Assembly: GCA_025869435.1 (NCBI GenBank)
Contig: JAOZVS010000135.1
Location: 1-40,803 of the forward strand
Direction: 5' to 3'
Length of the DNA stretch: 40,803 nt
Source: Zavarzinia sp.
Lineage (GTDB): Bacteria; Pseudomonadota; Alphaproteobacteria; Zavarziniales; Zavarziniaceae
Every line of letters starts with the position of its first letter. Positions within the stretch are counted from its first letter, which is position 1. Of the stretch, positions 7,519 through 16,782 are shown one piece after another. The translations under genes and the position numbers were made by a program. The notes under the pieces were generated by a model. That model saw nothing but the letters and a program-made list of their open reading frames with translations, was not told the origin of the DNA and did not search any database.

Positions 7519-8907
7519 GTGAGCAACGCCTATCAGTTCCACAAGTCGATCCTGCGCGAATATGACATTCGCGGCATCGTCGGCGAGACCCTGCATGAGA
7601 GCGATGCGACGGCCCTCGGCCGCGCCTTCGCCACCGCCGTTTCCCGCGCGACGGGCAAGGCGGCGCCGCAGATCGTCGTCGGGCGCGATGGCCGCGTGTC
7701 CTCCCCCGGCATGGAAGCCGCGCTGGTCGAGGGCCTGAAGGCCGCGGGCGCCGAGGTGATCCGCATCGGCACCGGCCCGACGCCGATGCTCTATTTCGCG
7801 GCGACCACCATGGGCACCGACGGCGGTATCCAGGTCACCGGCAGCCATAACCCGCCGCATCACAACGGCTTCAAGATGATGCTGGGCAAGAAGTCCTTCT
7901 TCGGCGAAAGCATCCAGGAGATCGGCCGCATTTCGGCGGCCGGCGACCTGAACGAAGGCGCGGGCAGCGACCACCACGAAGACATCAAGGACCGCTACAT
8001 CGCCCGCCTGCTCGAGGAAGCGGTGCCGAACAACCTCGCGATCGGCTGGGATCCGGGCAATGGCGCCGCCGGCGCCGTGCTGGGCCGCATCGTTGCCGGC
8101 CTGTCGGGCCGTCACATCATCATCAACGAGGCGGTGGACGGCACCTTCCCGAACCATCACCCCGATCCGACCGAGCCCGAGAACCTCGAACAGCTGCAGC
8201 ATCTCGTCGCCGAGAACAAGCTCGACCTCGGCATCGCCTTCGACGGCGACGCCGACCGCATCGGCGCGATCGACGCCAAGGGCCGCATCATCTGGGGCGA
8301 CCAGTTGCTGGCCATCCTCGCCGCCGACCTGCTGAAGGAGTTGCCGGGCTCGACCATCATCGCCGACGTGAAGGCGAGCCAGGTCCTGTTCGACGAGATC
8401 GCCCGCCTCGGCGGCAAGCCGCTGATGTGGAAGACCGGCCATTCGCTGATCAAGACCAAGATGGCCGAGACCGGCTCGCCCCTCGCTGGCGAAATGTCGG
8501 GCCATATCTTCTTCGCCGACCGTTTCTACGGCTTCGACGACGCCATCTATGCCGGCCTTCGCCTGATCACCGCCGTCGTCCATGCCGGCGTCTCGCTGGC
8601 GGACCTGCGCGACCGTCTGCCCGACACGGTGAACACGCCGGAGCTTCGCTTCGCCGTCGCCGAGGAAGAGAAATTCGGCATCGTCGAGAAGGTGAAGTCG
8701 GCCCTCGCCGCCGCCGGTGCCTCGGTCGACGCGACCGATGGTGTCCGCGTGAAGACCAATGACGGCTGGTGGCTGCTGCGCGCCTCCAACACCCAGGCGG
8801 TGCTGGTCGCCCGCGCCGAAGGCAGCGACGAAGCCGCCCTCGGCCGCCTGAAGGCCTCGCTCACGCAGGCGCTGGTCGCGGCGGGCGTTACCCCGCCGAA
8901 GATCTGA
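7519..8907 (+). CDS. Phosphomannomutase/phosphoglucomutase
   Basis: A 462-residue alpha-D-phosphohexomutase that interconverts hexose 6- and 1-phosphates. Four active-site loops are intact: phosphoserine loop TGSHNPPHHNG (Ser109), metal loop DGDADR (242-247), sugar loop GEMSGH (324-329) and phosphate loop RASNTQ (421-426). The GEMSGH type favours PMM/PGM (AlgC/ManB-like) over phosphoglucosamine mutase. I use GTG 7519, 17 nt after ugd, with AGAGGA 8 nt upstream; a longer reading into ugd is rejected. Supplying glucose-1-phosphate to GalU, and possibly mannose-1-phosphate, explains its place in the operon. Confidence 0.9.
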   Translation: MSNAYQFHKSILREYDIRGIVGETLHESDATALGRAFATAVSRATGKAAPQIVVGRDGRVSSPGMEAALVEGLKAAGAEVIRIGTGPTPMLYFAATTMGTDGGIQVTGSHNPPHHNGFKMMLGKKSFFGESIQEIGRISAAGDLNEGAGSDHHEDIKDRYIARLLEEAVPNNLAIGWDPGNGAAGAVLGRIVAGLSGRHIIINEAVDGTFPNHHPDPTEPENLEQLQHLVAENKLDLGIAFDGDADRIGAIDAKGRIIWGDQLLAILAADLLKELPGSTIIADVKASQVLFDEIARLGGKPLMWKTGHSLIKTKMAETGSPLAGEMSGHIFFADRFYGFDDAIYAGLRLITAVVHAGVSLADLRDRLPDTVNTPELRFAVAEEEKFGIVEKVKSALAAAGASVDATDGVRVKTNDGWWLLRASNTQAVLVARAEGSDEAALGRLKASLTQALVAAGVTPPKI

Positions 8908-8910
8908 GGG

Positions 8911-9046
8911 GCAATCTCTCCCTCTCCGCCCTTCAGGGGGGGAGAGGGCCGGGGTGAGGTGGGTCGAGACGTCGCTCGGGCGTTTCAGGAAAGAGTTTCC
9001 CTCCTCACCCAACCCTCTCCTCCAGGGAGGAGAGGGCTTTGTTTCC
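8911..9046. repeat. Palindromic intergenic repeat, family A, copy 1 (two modules)
   Basis: Two GC-rich hairpins fill the gap between the convergent phosphohexomutase and DUF983 genes. Module one pairs CCCTCTCC (8920-8927) with GGAGAGGG (8941-8948), with the inner CCC/GGG also able to pair, and is followed by CGGGGTGAGG. Module two pairs CCCTCTCCTCC (9013-9023) with GGAGGAGAGGG (9026-9036) and is preceded by GTTTCCCTCCTCACCC. The same modules recur at 27398-27483 and 35181-35236. The position suggests it also serves as a transcript end for both neighbours. Confidence 0.8.
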
Positions 9047-9063
9047 TTGAGGATGGGGCGAGA

Positions 9064-9513
9064 TTAAGCCGCGTCCGGTTTCGGCTCCGGCACCGGTTCG
9101 TCGTCATCGACGCCGAAACCATGCATCCGAAAGGCCCATTGCAGGGCGATGAGGCCGCCTTTCACGATGGGCAGCAGCACGAGCGACAGGATCAGGCACA
9201 GCGGCAGCCAGATCACCGCATGAAGCCATTCGGGCGGCGCCCAGGTCTGTTCGACGACGAGCAGGGCCGGCACCACGATATGGGCGACGATGGTGATGGT
9301 GAAATAGGGCGGGGCGTCATCCGCCTTGTGCAGGTCGAGCACTTCGCCGCACACCGGGCAGGCGTGATTCACCTTCAGATAGGCATTGAACATATGGCCC
9401 TCGCCGCAGCGGGGGCAGCGTAGCTTGGCGCCGTTCAGCAACGCCGGCTTCCAGTCCCGGGGCGCCGGCACGGCCGGATGTGGCGCGGTGCCGGTCTTCA
9501 CGTCGATGGGCAT
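9064..9513 (-). CDS. DUF983 family small membrane protein
   Basis: A 149-residue protein of unknown function. The N-terminal part has two CxxC pairs (RCPRCGEGHMF and ACPVCGE), the DUF983 hallmark, suggesting a metal-binding ribbon; two hydrophobic helices follow (about residues 73-90 and 100-120), then a Glu/Pro/Asp-rich cytoplasmic tail. It is last in the dprA-topA-rnr run, 25 nt after rnr, with GGAGAAA before ATG 9513. Association of DUF983 with rnr is something I recall as common in alphaproteobacteria; what it does there is not known to me. Confidence 0.85.
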   Translation of the reverse strand: MPIDVKTGTAPHPAVPAPRDWKPALLNGAKLRCPRCGEGHMFNAYLKVNHACPVCGEVLDLHKADDAPPYFTITIVAHIVVPALLVVEQTWAPPEWLHAVIWLPLCLILSLVLLPIVKGGLIALQWAFRMHGFGVDDDEPVPEPKPDAA

Positions 9514-9538
9514 AGGTTTCTCCGATCTCGACGTGTAC

Positions 9539-11827
9539 TTAAGTGCGCTTTCTGGACTTCTTCAAGGGTGCGCGACCCCGTGACGCGCCCGTGCCCGCGC
9601 CCCGGCGGAAGCGGGGGCCGGGGCGGGGGGCATCCTCGGCGCCGTCTTCGCCGTCGCCGGGCCGGGCGATGGAAAACACCAGGCCACCGGTGATCGGCGT
9701 CGCCTCGCGCAGGGTCACCTTCACCTGATCGCCGAGGGTGAAGCGATTGGCCGGGTTGCGCCCGATCAGGGCATGGGCCGCCTCGTCGTGGCGGAAGAAA
9801 TCATTGCCGAGGGAGGAAATGGGCACGAGGCCGTTGGCCCCGGTCTCGTCCAGGGTGACGAAGAGACCGAAGCGCGTAACGCCCGAGACCCGGGCGGTGA
9901 AGACCGCGCCCACCCGGTCGGCCATATAGGCGGCGAGGTATCGGTCGGTCGATTCCCGCTCCGCCGCCATGGCCCGGCGCTCGGTGGTCGAGATATGTTC
10001 GGCGGTTTCCTCGAACAGGGGCACCTCGTCGTCCGACAGGCCGCCGTCGCCAAGCTTGCAACCCCGGATGAGGGCGCGGTGGACGAGAATGTCGGCATAG
10101 CGCCGGATGGGCGAGGTGAAATGGGCGTAGCGCCGCAGGGCAAGGCCGAAATGGCCGATGTTCTCGGGCGTGTAAACCGCCTGGGCCTGGCTGCGGAGCA
10201 CGATTTCGGCGACCGCGCGGGCGTGCGGCCCCTCGGCCGTCCGGGCGAGGATGCCATTGAACTGCCGGGGTTTCAGCACCTGGCCCTTGGCCAGCTTGAT
10301 GTCGATGGTGCGCAGGAATTCGCGTAAAGCATCCAGCTTGGTCGCGGTTGGCTGGTCGTGCACCCGGTACATGCAGGGCTGGCGCCGCGTCTCCAGTTCC
10401 TCCGCCGCCGCGACATTGGCGAGGATCATGAATTCCTCGATCACGCGGTGGGCATCGAGGCGGGCGCGCGGCTCGATCGAGAGGACATGGCCGCTGGCGC
10501 CGAGGCGGATCACCCGCTCCGGCGCGTCGATCTCCAGAGGCTCCCGCTTCTCGCGGGCGATCATCACGGCCTTCCAGGCGGCCCACAGGGGCTTCAGCAC
10601 GGGCTCCAGCAGGGCGCCCGTGATGTCATCCGTGGTGCCGTCGATGGCATCCTGCGCCTGGGCGTAATGGACCCCGGCGGCGATGCGGATGAGGGCGCGG
10701 GTGAAGCGGTGCCGGATCTTGTTGCCCTCGGAATCGAGCCAGAGGTGCAGGGCGAGCGCCGCCCGGTCCTCCCCCTCGATCAGCGAGCAGAGGTCGGTCG
10801 ACAATTCCTCCGGCAGCATGGGCACCACGCGGTCGGGGAAATAGGCGGAATTGCCGCGCTCCCTCGCCGCCCGGTCGAGGGCGGAGTTGGGCCGGACGTA
10901 ATGGGCGACATCGGCGATGGCGACCACCACATGATGCCCGCCCGGGTTCTTCGGATCATCGTCCGGCTCGGCGAAGACGGCATCATCGTGATCGCGGGCA
11001 TCGACCGGGTCGATGGTGATGAGGGGCAGGGGGCGCAGGTCCTCGCGCTTGCCGAGGGCGACCGGCGCGGCCTTCCGGGCCTCCTTGATCGCCTCGGGTG
11101 GGAAGGCGACGGGGATGCCGTGGCTGTGGATGGCGATGAGGCTGATCGACTTGGCCTCGCCCATGTCGCCGAGACGCTCGCGCACGCGGACCTTGGGCAG
11201 GCCCATGGGGCGGCCGGGCACGGTCTCGGCCGAGACCAGCTCGCCGTCGAGGGCGCCCTTCAGGTCGGCGCTGTCGATGCGGTAATCGGTCTTGGAGCGG
11301 CGGTCGACGGAAACGAGCCGCGCCTCCCCCGATTTCTCGATGCGGATGACGCCCATCACCCGTTCCGCCTCGCGGGAGAGGGCGCGCATGATGGTGGCGC
11401 GATAGCGCGGATGACCCAGATGGTTCTCGCCCCGCTCGATCCGGGCCAGCACGCGGTCGCCGACCGTGGGGGCCGGGCCGGGGTGCTTGCCGGGCAGGAC
11501 GTCGATTTCCGGCACCTCCAGCCCTTCGGGCCATTGCACCGGGCGGGCCAGCAATTCGCCGTCCTCCGGCGCTTCGATCACCTCGATGACGGCGATCGAG
11601 GGCAGGGCACCGGCGGCGACGAGGCCGCGGCGGCGCTCCCGACCGACAATGCCCTGATCGGCCATTTCCGCCAGCAGGCGCTTCAGCTCGATCCTGGCAT
11701 CGCCGGTGATGCCGAAGGCGCGGGCGATTTCCCGCTTGCCGACCTTGCCGGGATGATCGGCCAGGAATTTGGCGATCTCTTCCTTGGTCGGAAGCGGGGT
11801 GCCGGCCCGGGGCGGACGCTTCGCCAC
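9539..11827 (-). CDS. rnr: Ribonuclease R (3'-5' exoribonuclease, RNB family)
   Basis: A 762-residue processive exoribonuclease that degrades structured RNA. An N-terminal winged-helix region (residues 1-70) is followed by cold-shock-like domains, the catalytic RNB domain with DPVDARDHDD (about 273-282, Mg2+-binding Asp cluster), and an S1 domain near 640-725. The C-terminus is basic (RRGAGTGASRGRAPLKKSRKRT region), as in other RNase R proteins that engage structured RNA. It starts 5 nt after the topA stop, so the two are translationally close and surely co-transcribed. Length is at the family norm. Confidence 0.95.
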   Translation of the reverse strand: MAKRPPRAGTPLPTKEEIAKFLADHPGKVGKREIARAFGITGDARIELKRLLAEMADQGIVGRERRRGLVAAGALPSIAVIEVIEAPEDGELLARPVQWPEGLEVPEIDVLPGKHPGPAPTVGDRVLARIERGENHLGHPRYRATIMRALSREAERVMGVIRIEKSGEARLVSVDRRSKTDYRIDSADLKGALDGELVSAETVPGRPMGLPKVRVRERLGDMGEAKSISLIAIHSHGIPVAFPPEAIKEARKAAPVALGKREDLRPLPLITIDPVDARDHDDAVFAEPDDDPKNPGGHHVVVAIADVAHYVRPNSALDRAARERGNSAYFPDRVVPMLPEELSTDLCSLIEGEDRAALALHLWLDSEGNKIRHRFTRALIRIAAGVHYAQAQDAIDGTTDDITGALLEPVLKPLWAAWKAVMIAREKREPLEIDAPERVIRLGASGHVLSIEPRARLDAHRVIEEFMILANVAAAEELETRRQPCMYRVHDQPTATKLDALREFLRTIDIKLAKGQVLKPRQFNGILARTAEGPHARAVAEIVLRSQAQAVYTPENIGHFGLALRRYAHFTSPIRRYADILVHRALIRGCKLGDGGLSDDEVPLFEETAEHISTTERRAMAAERESTDRYLAAYMADRVGAVFTARVSGVTRFGLFVTLDETGANGLVPISSLGNDFFRHDEAAHALIGRNPANRFTLGDQVKVTLREATPITGGLVFSIARPGDGEDGAEDAPRPGPRFRRGAGTGASRGRAPLKKSRKRT

Positions 11828-11832
11828 GCCGA

Positions 11833-14511
11833 TCAGCCCGCCTTCTTCTTGGCGGCGGCCGGTTTCTTGGCCGCGGGCTTCTTGGCGGCTTGCTTTTTCG
11901 CCGCCGGCTTCTTGGCCGGGGCCTTCTTCGCCGGGGTGTCCTCACCCTCGGCGGCGGCGGCTTTCCTGGGCGCGGGCTTCTTCGGTGCCGCCTTCTTCTT
12001 GCCGCCGCCCTTGGCCGCCTTGGCCGCGAGCAGGGCCAGGGCTTCCTCGATCGTCACCGACTGCGGATCATTGCCCTTGGGCAGGGTCGCGTAGATGCCA
12101 TTCCACGAAACGTAAGGGCCGAAGCGGCCGTCCATGATGGTGATGGGCTTGCCGTCCTCGGGGTGTTCGCCGAACGCCTTCAGGGGCTCCGCCGCCGCGC
12201 GCTTGCCGCGCTTCGGCGGCTCCGCCAGCAGGGCGACGGCGCGATTGAGGCCGATCGAGAAGACTTCCTCCGAGGTCGGCAGGTTCACATAGCGCCCATC
12301 GCACAGGATATAGGGGCCATAGCGGCCGATCCCGGCCTGGATCACCTTGCCGGTCTCGGGATGCGGGCCGACGTCGCGCGGCAGGGACAGCAGCGCGATC
12401 GCCTTGCCGAGGTCGACGGCATCGGGCGTCACATCCTTGGGCAGGCTGGCGCGCTTTGGCTTCTCGCCCTCGCCCTGCTGGACGTAAGGCCCGAAACGGC
12501 CGGAGCGGAGCGAGATCTTCTCGCCGCTCACGGGATCGTCGCCCAGGATCTTGATGCCGTCCTCGCCGATCGCGGTCTTCTGCGCATCGTCGCCCGCCAT
12601 GCCGAACTGCCGGGTGAAGCGGCATTCGGGATAATTGGTGCAGCCGATGAAGGCGCCGAACTTGCCGAGCTTCAGCGACAGGCGGCCGGTGCCGCAGGAT
12701 GGGCAGACGCGCGGATCCTTGCCATCCTCGCTCTCGGGGAACAGATGCGGGCCGAGGAGCTGGTCCAGCGCCTCGATCACATCGGAAATCTTCAGGTCCT
12801 TGGTGCCGTCGATCGCCGTGATGAAGTCGGTCCAGAAGGCGCGCAGCACTTCCTTCCAGCCGAGCTTGCCGGCCGAGACATCGTCGAGCTGTTCCTCGAG
12901 ATTGGCGGTGAAGCCATATTCGACGTACTTGGAGAAGAAACTCTCAAGGAAGGCGGTGACGAGGCGGCCCTTGTCCTCGGGGATGAAGCGGTTCTTCTCC
13001 ATCGTGACATAGGCGCGGTCGCGCAGCGTCGTCAGGATCGAGGCATAGGTCGACGGCCGGCCGATGCCCAATTCCTCCAGCTTCTTGACGAGGCTGGCTT
13101 CGGAATAGCGCGGCGGCGGTTCGGTGAAATGCTGGGCGATGGTGACCGGGCCACGACGCAGCCCTTCGTCCTTGACCAGGCGGGGCAGGTGGCCGCCCTC
13201 TTCATCGTCCTTGGACCGGTCGTCCTCGCCTTCCTGATAGAGGGTGAGGAAGCCGTCGAACAGCACCACGGAGCCGGTGGCCCGCAGCACGACATTCCTG
13301 TCGCGCGAGGTAACGTCGACCGTGGTCCGCTCCACCCGGGCGCTCGCCATCTGGGAGGCGAGGGCGCGTTTCCAGATCAGTTCGTATAGCCGCTGCTGGT
13401 CGGGATCGAGCCGGCGCAGCTTGTCGGGCAGACGGGCGAAATCGGTCGGCCGGATCGCCTCATGGGCCTCCTGCGCGTTCTTCGCCTTGGTCTTGTACAT
13501 CCGGGGCGCGTCCGGCACATAGGCCTTGCCGTAGCGGTCGTCGATCAGGCCGCGGGCGGCGTGGATCGCCTCGTTGGCCATGGAGACGCCATCGGTACGC
13601 ATGTAGGTGATGAGGCCGACGGTCTCGCCATCGACGTCGATACCTTCATAGAGCCGCTGGGCCAGCTGCATCGTGCGCTGGGCGGAAAAGCCCAGCTTGC
13701 GCGCCGCTTCCTGCTGCAGGGTCGAGGTGGTGAAGGGCGGCGCCGGATTGCGGAAGCCCGGCTTCGATTCGACGGCATCGACATGGAAGTCCCGGCGCTC
13801 GATCGCGGCCTTGGCCTCTTCCGCCTTCTCGGCATTGTTGATGTCGAACTTGTCGAGTTTCTTGCCGTCGAGATGGGTCAGGCGGGCGTCGAAGCCGCTG
13901 CCGTCGCCGGCCGCGAAATGCCCGAGCACCGACCAGTATTCCTGGGTCTTGAACCGCTCGATCTCCAGTTCGCGGTCGCAGATCAGGCGCAGCGTGACCG
14001 ATTGCACCCGGCCGGCCGAACGGGCGCCCGGCAGTTTCCGCCACAGCACCGGCGACAGGGTGAAGCCGACGAGATAATCGAGCGCGCGGCGGGCGAGATA
14101 GGCGTCGATCAGTTCCTGGTCGAGGATGCGCGGCGCCTTGATCGCCGCGGTCACCGCCGATTTGGTGATCTCGTTGAAGGTGATGCGGCCAACCTCGACC
14201 CCCTTCAGCGCCTTCTTCTCGTTCAGGATCTGCAGCACATGCCAGGAAATCGCCTCGCCCTCGCGATCCGGATCGGTGGCGAGATAGAGGCGATGGGCGC
14301 CCTTCAGCGCCTTGGCGATGTCGGCGATCCGTTTCTTGGCGTCAGCGTCGATTTCCCAATCCATGGCGAAATCTTCGTTGGGGCGGACGGAGCCGTCCTT
14401 GGCGGGGAGATCGCGGACATGACCGAAGCTCGCGAGCACGGTGTAATCGTGCCCGAGATACTTGTTGATGGTCTTGGCCTTCGCCGGCGACTCGACGATG
14501 ACGACGTTCAT
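11833..14511 (-). CDS. topA: DNA topoisomerase I (type IA)
   Basis: An 892-residue enzyme that relaxes negative supercoils. The Toprim domain opens the protein (VIVESPAKAKTI, Glu7; acidic ATDPDREGEA, 78-87); the cleavage tyrosine is Tyr303 in ITYMRTDG. A four-Cys zinc ribbon (CPSCGTG... GCTNYPEC) comes near residue 600 and is followed by repeated RFGPYV/RYGPYI modules that bind single strands. The last 55 residues are a Lys/Ala/Pro tail with KKPAAKK repeats, expected to bind DNA non-specifically. Gene order dprA-topA-rnr is typical. ATG 14511 matches the family start exactly. Confidence 0.96.
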   Translation of the reverse strand: MNVVIVESPAKAKTINKYLGHDYTVLASFGHVRDLPAKDGSVRPNEDFAMDWEIDADAKKRIADIAKALKGAHRLYLATDPDREGEAISWHVLQILNEKKALKGVEVGRITFNEITKSAVTAAIKAPRILDQELIDAYLARRALDYLVGFTLSPVLWRKLPGARSAGRVQSVTLRLICDRELEIERFKTQEYWSVLGHFAAGDGSGFDARLTHLDGKKLDKFDINNAEKAEEAKAAIERRDFHVDAVESKPGFRNPAPPFTTSTLQQEAARKLGFSAQRTMQLAQRLYEGIDVDGETVGLITYMRTDGVSMANEAIHAARGLIDDRYGKAYVPDAPRMYKTKAKNAQEAHEAIRPTDFARLPDKLRRLDPDQQRLYELIWKRALASQMASARVERTTVDVTSRDRNVVLRATGSVVLFDGFLTLYQEGEDDRSKDDEEGGHLPRLVKDEGLRRGPVTIAQHFTEPPPRYSEASLVKKLEELGIGRPSTYASILTTLRDRAYVTMEKNRFIPEDKGRLVTAFLESFFSKYVEYGFTANLEEQLDDVSAGKLGWKEVLRAFWTDFITAIDGTKDLKISDVIEALDQLLGPHLFPESEDGKDPRVCPSCGTGRLSLKLGKFGAFIGCTNYPECRFTRQFGMAGDDAQKTAIGEDGIKILGDDPVSGEKISLRSGRFGPYVQQGEGEKPKRASLPKDVTPDAVDLGKAIALLSLPRDVGPHPETGKVIQAGIGRYGPYILCDGRYVNLPTSEEVFSIGLNRAVALLAEPPKRGKRAAAEPLKAFGEHPEDGKPITIMDGRFGPYVSWNGIYATLPKGNDPQSVTIEEALALLAAKAAKGGGKKKAAPKKPAPRKAAAAEGEDTPAKKAPAKKPAAKKQAAKKPAAKKPAAAKKKAG

Positions 14512-14547
14512 TGGGTCTCGGTTCTACAGCGCAGAAGCAAAAAACGG

Positions 14548-15660
14548 TCAGATCAGCGAGACCCGCCCGCCGGCATGGCGCATCAGGCGGCCAGCCAGTT
14601 CCAGTTCGAGCAAAATGGTGAAAACTACAGGGAGTGTCAATTCGGCTTGCCTGAGCAACTCGTCGACGGCAATCGGAACAGGTGAAAGAAGCTGGACGAT
14701 CCGGGCCCGGTTGCGCTCGATCTCCCGCTCGTCCGGGGGGCTTGCCGGGCCGGCAGCATAACCGTCGCGCGCGGGCTCGGCCAATGGAACCTCGACCATC
14801 GGGCTGAGAATATCAACCACTTCGGCACCCGACTCGACAAGACGGGCGCCCTGGCGGATCAGGTCGTTGGCGCCCCGGGCCCGGGGATCGAGCGGACTGC
14901 CGGGCACCGCCATCACTTCGCGGCCCTGTTCGAGGGCGAAGCGCGCGGTGATCAGGCTACCCGACTTCAGCGCCGCCTCGACCACGACGACGCCAAGGGC
15001 AAGGCCCGAGATCAGGCGGTTGCGGCGGGGGAAATGGCGGGCCTGGGGCTGGGTTGCGACCGGCATTTCGGCGACGACGAGGCCGGCCTCGGCGACGCGG
15101 GCCTGCAGGTCGGCATGTTCCGGCGGATAGACGACATCGATGCCGCCGGCGACGACGGCGATGGTCCCCGTGTCGAGCGCGGCGATATGGGCGACGCCGT
15201 CGATGCCCCGGGCCAGGCCCGAAACCACGACCATCCCGCTGCGGCCGATATCCCCCGCCATCTCGCGGGCGAGGCGTTGGCCGGCCGCCGAGGCATTGCG
15301 GGCGCCGACCATGGCCGCCGCCGGCTGGCGCGCAAGGCCGATATGGCCCTTCACGGTGATCAGTGGCGGCGCCGCCTCGATCGCGGCGAGAAGGCGGGGA
15401 TAGTCGGCGTCGCCCTTGGCCAGGAAACGGGCGCCGGCCTTCTCGGTCGCCGCGATCTCGCGCTCGGCCTCGGCTTTGGTGGGCACGCGCAGCGCCTTGC
15501 CGCCGCCCCTGCGGGCGAGACCGGGCAGGGCATCGAGCGCCGCCGCCGCCGTGCCGTAGAGCGACAGCAGATGATCGAAGGCGACCGGCCCCACCGTCTC
15601 CGTGCGGATCAGGCGCAACCGGTCGACGAGGTCACCGCCAGAAATTGTCCTGTTGCTCAC
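14548..15660 (-). CDS. dprA: DNA processing protein DprA (Smf)
   Basis: A 370-residue protein that binds incoming single-stranded DNA and loads RecA during transformation. The Rossmann-like core is clear: MVGARNASAAGQ, VVSGLARGIDGVAH, AVVAGGIDVVYPPEH and SGSLITARFALEQGREV. A C-terminal winged-helix region (from about residue 300) follows. I prefer GTG 15660 because GGAG lies 5 nt upstream and the protein then begins close to the conserved LRLIRTETVGPVAF; ATG 15687 (379 residues) has no SD. An open frame running on to 16032 overlaps the transporter gene and is not real. Competence genes are not otherwise visible. Confidence 0.93.
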   Translation of the reverse strand: MSNRTISGGDLVDRLRLIRTETVGPVAFDHLLSLYGTAAAALDALPGLARRGGGKALRVPTKAEAEREIAATEKAGARFLAKGDADYPRLLAAIEAAPPLITVKGHIGLARQPAAAMVGARNASAAGQRLAREMAGDIGRSGMVVVSGLARGIDGVAHIAALDTGTIAVVAGGIDVVYPPEHADLQARVAEAGLVVAEMPVATQPQARHFPRRNRLISGLALGVVVVEAALKSGSLITARFALEQGREVMAVPGSPLDPRARGANDLIRQGARLVESGAEVVDILSPMVEVPLAEPARDGYAAGPASPPDEREIERNRARIVQLLSPVPIAVDELLRQAELTLPVVFTILLELELAGRLMRHAGGRVSLI

Positions 15661-15710
15661 ATGCGCTCCGCTCTTGGGCGGATGCATTGTGGACGGGCTT
15701 TTCGTTCGCC

Positions 15711-16700
15711 TCAAGCCTGTGTGGTGGGTTTGGCGGCTTCCGTGCCGTGGTGATTGGCGATCACCGAGACGATCACCAGCTGCAGGAAGTGATAGATCAT
15801 GATCGGTGCAATGATCAGGCCCAGGGCCGGATTGGCGCCGAAGATGATGCCGGCCAGCGGCACGCCGGTCGCCAGCGATTTCTTCGAGCCGCAGAACAGG
15901 GCGGCGATCCGGTCCTCGCGGTTGAAATGCATCAGCTTGCAGGGGATCGTCAGCACGCCGTAGACGATGAAGAAGAGGACGACCGAGGCGACGGCGATCT
16001 CGACCAGCATCGCCGGGTCGTGCTGTTGCCACAGGCCGCTTTCGACGGAATCGCAGAAGGAATTATAGACGATCGCCAGGATCACGGTCCGATCCATCAG
16101 CTTGATCAGCCCGGCATGGCGCGTCGCCCAGCCGACCAGCGGCCGGTGCAGCATCTGGCCGATCACGGTCGGCAGCAGGACGAGCAGCACGATCTTCAGG
16201 ATGACGGTGCCGAGCGGCAGGGCGGGCGCCCCGCTCTGGCTCAGGTACCAGGCCATCAGGGCCGGGGTGGCGAAGACGCCGATCAGGCTCGACAGGCTGG
16301 CGTTGAACAGCGCGCCCGGGACATTGCCCTTCGCCATCGAGGTCATGGCGACCGACGAGGACACGGTGGAGGGCAGGGCGGCGACATAGAAGAAGCCGGC
16401 CCAGATCTCCGGCGGGAACAGCGGTGTCACCGCCTTCTCGGCGCCGAGGGTGATCAGCGGGAACAGCACGAAGGTCCCGACGACGACGACGAGATGCAGC
16501 CGCCACTGCATGAGGCCGGCCCGCATCTTCTCGGGCGCGAGGGTCAGGCCATAGAGAAAGAAGACCACGGCGATGCCGTAGGACGAGACCCATTCCATAT
16601 GGAGAAAGCCGCCGGTCCGGCCCGGCTCCGGCAGGAGCACCGCCAGCACGACCATGCCGAACAGCGACAGCAGGAAGGGATCGGTCAGGACTTTTTTCAT
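15711..16700 (-). CDS. SBF-like transporter (bile acid:sodium symporter family, YfeH type)
   Basis: A 329-residue integral membrane protein with about ten hydrophobic helices. The crossing-helix motifs PSTVSSSVAMTSMAKGN (residues about 110-126) and FCGSKKSLATGVPLA are those of the SBF-like branch of the BASS family, where polar residues in broken helices bind Na+ and substrate. Substrate is unknown; related proteins are linked to organic anions or, more loosely, arsenite. It lies 50 nt upstream of dprA on the same strand and just after the terminator for fghA, so it probably has its own promoter and may read into dprA. Confidence 0.85.
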   Translation of the reverse strand: MKKVLTDPFLLSLFGMVVLAVLLPEPGRTGGFLHMEWVSSYGIAVVFFLYGLTLAPEKMRAGLMQWRLHLVVVVGTFVLFPLITLGAEKAVTPLFPPEIWAGFFYVAALPSTVSSSVAMTSMAKGNVPGALFNASLSSLIGVFATPALMAWYLSQSGAPALPLGTVILKIVLLVLLPTVIGQMLHRPLVGWATRHAGLIKLMDRTVILAIVYNSFCDSVESGLWQQHDPAMLVEIAVASVVLFFIVYGVLTIPCKLMHFNREDRIAALFCGSKKSLATGVPLAGIIFGANPALGLIIAPIMIYHFLQLVIVSVIANHHGTEAAKPTTQA

Positions 16701-16713
16701 CGGCGCGAACAGT

Positions 16714-16753
16714 CAAAAAACAGGCAGGAAGGCGCGACCTTGCCCGTCCTGCC
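16714..16753 (-). terminator. Intrinsic terminator downstream of fghA
   Basis: Read on the minus strand, GGCAGGA (16753-16747) pairs with TCCTGCC (16729-16723) around a partly paired loop, followed by TG and six T (16720-16715). It is 30 nt beyond the fghA stop and is the only hairpin plus T-run terminator I found in the window. Confidence 0.8.
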
Positions 16754-16782
16754 CGCGACCTGTCCATCGCCTTGTCTGCAGA

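Noticed and set aside
15688-16032. N-terminal extension of dprA by over 100 residues
   Set aside because: Overlaps the SBF transporter in another frame, reads as Arg/Pro-rich noise, and family proteins start near 15660.
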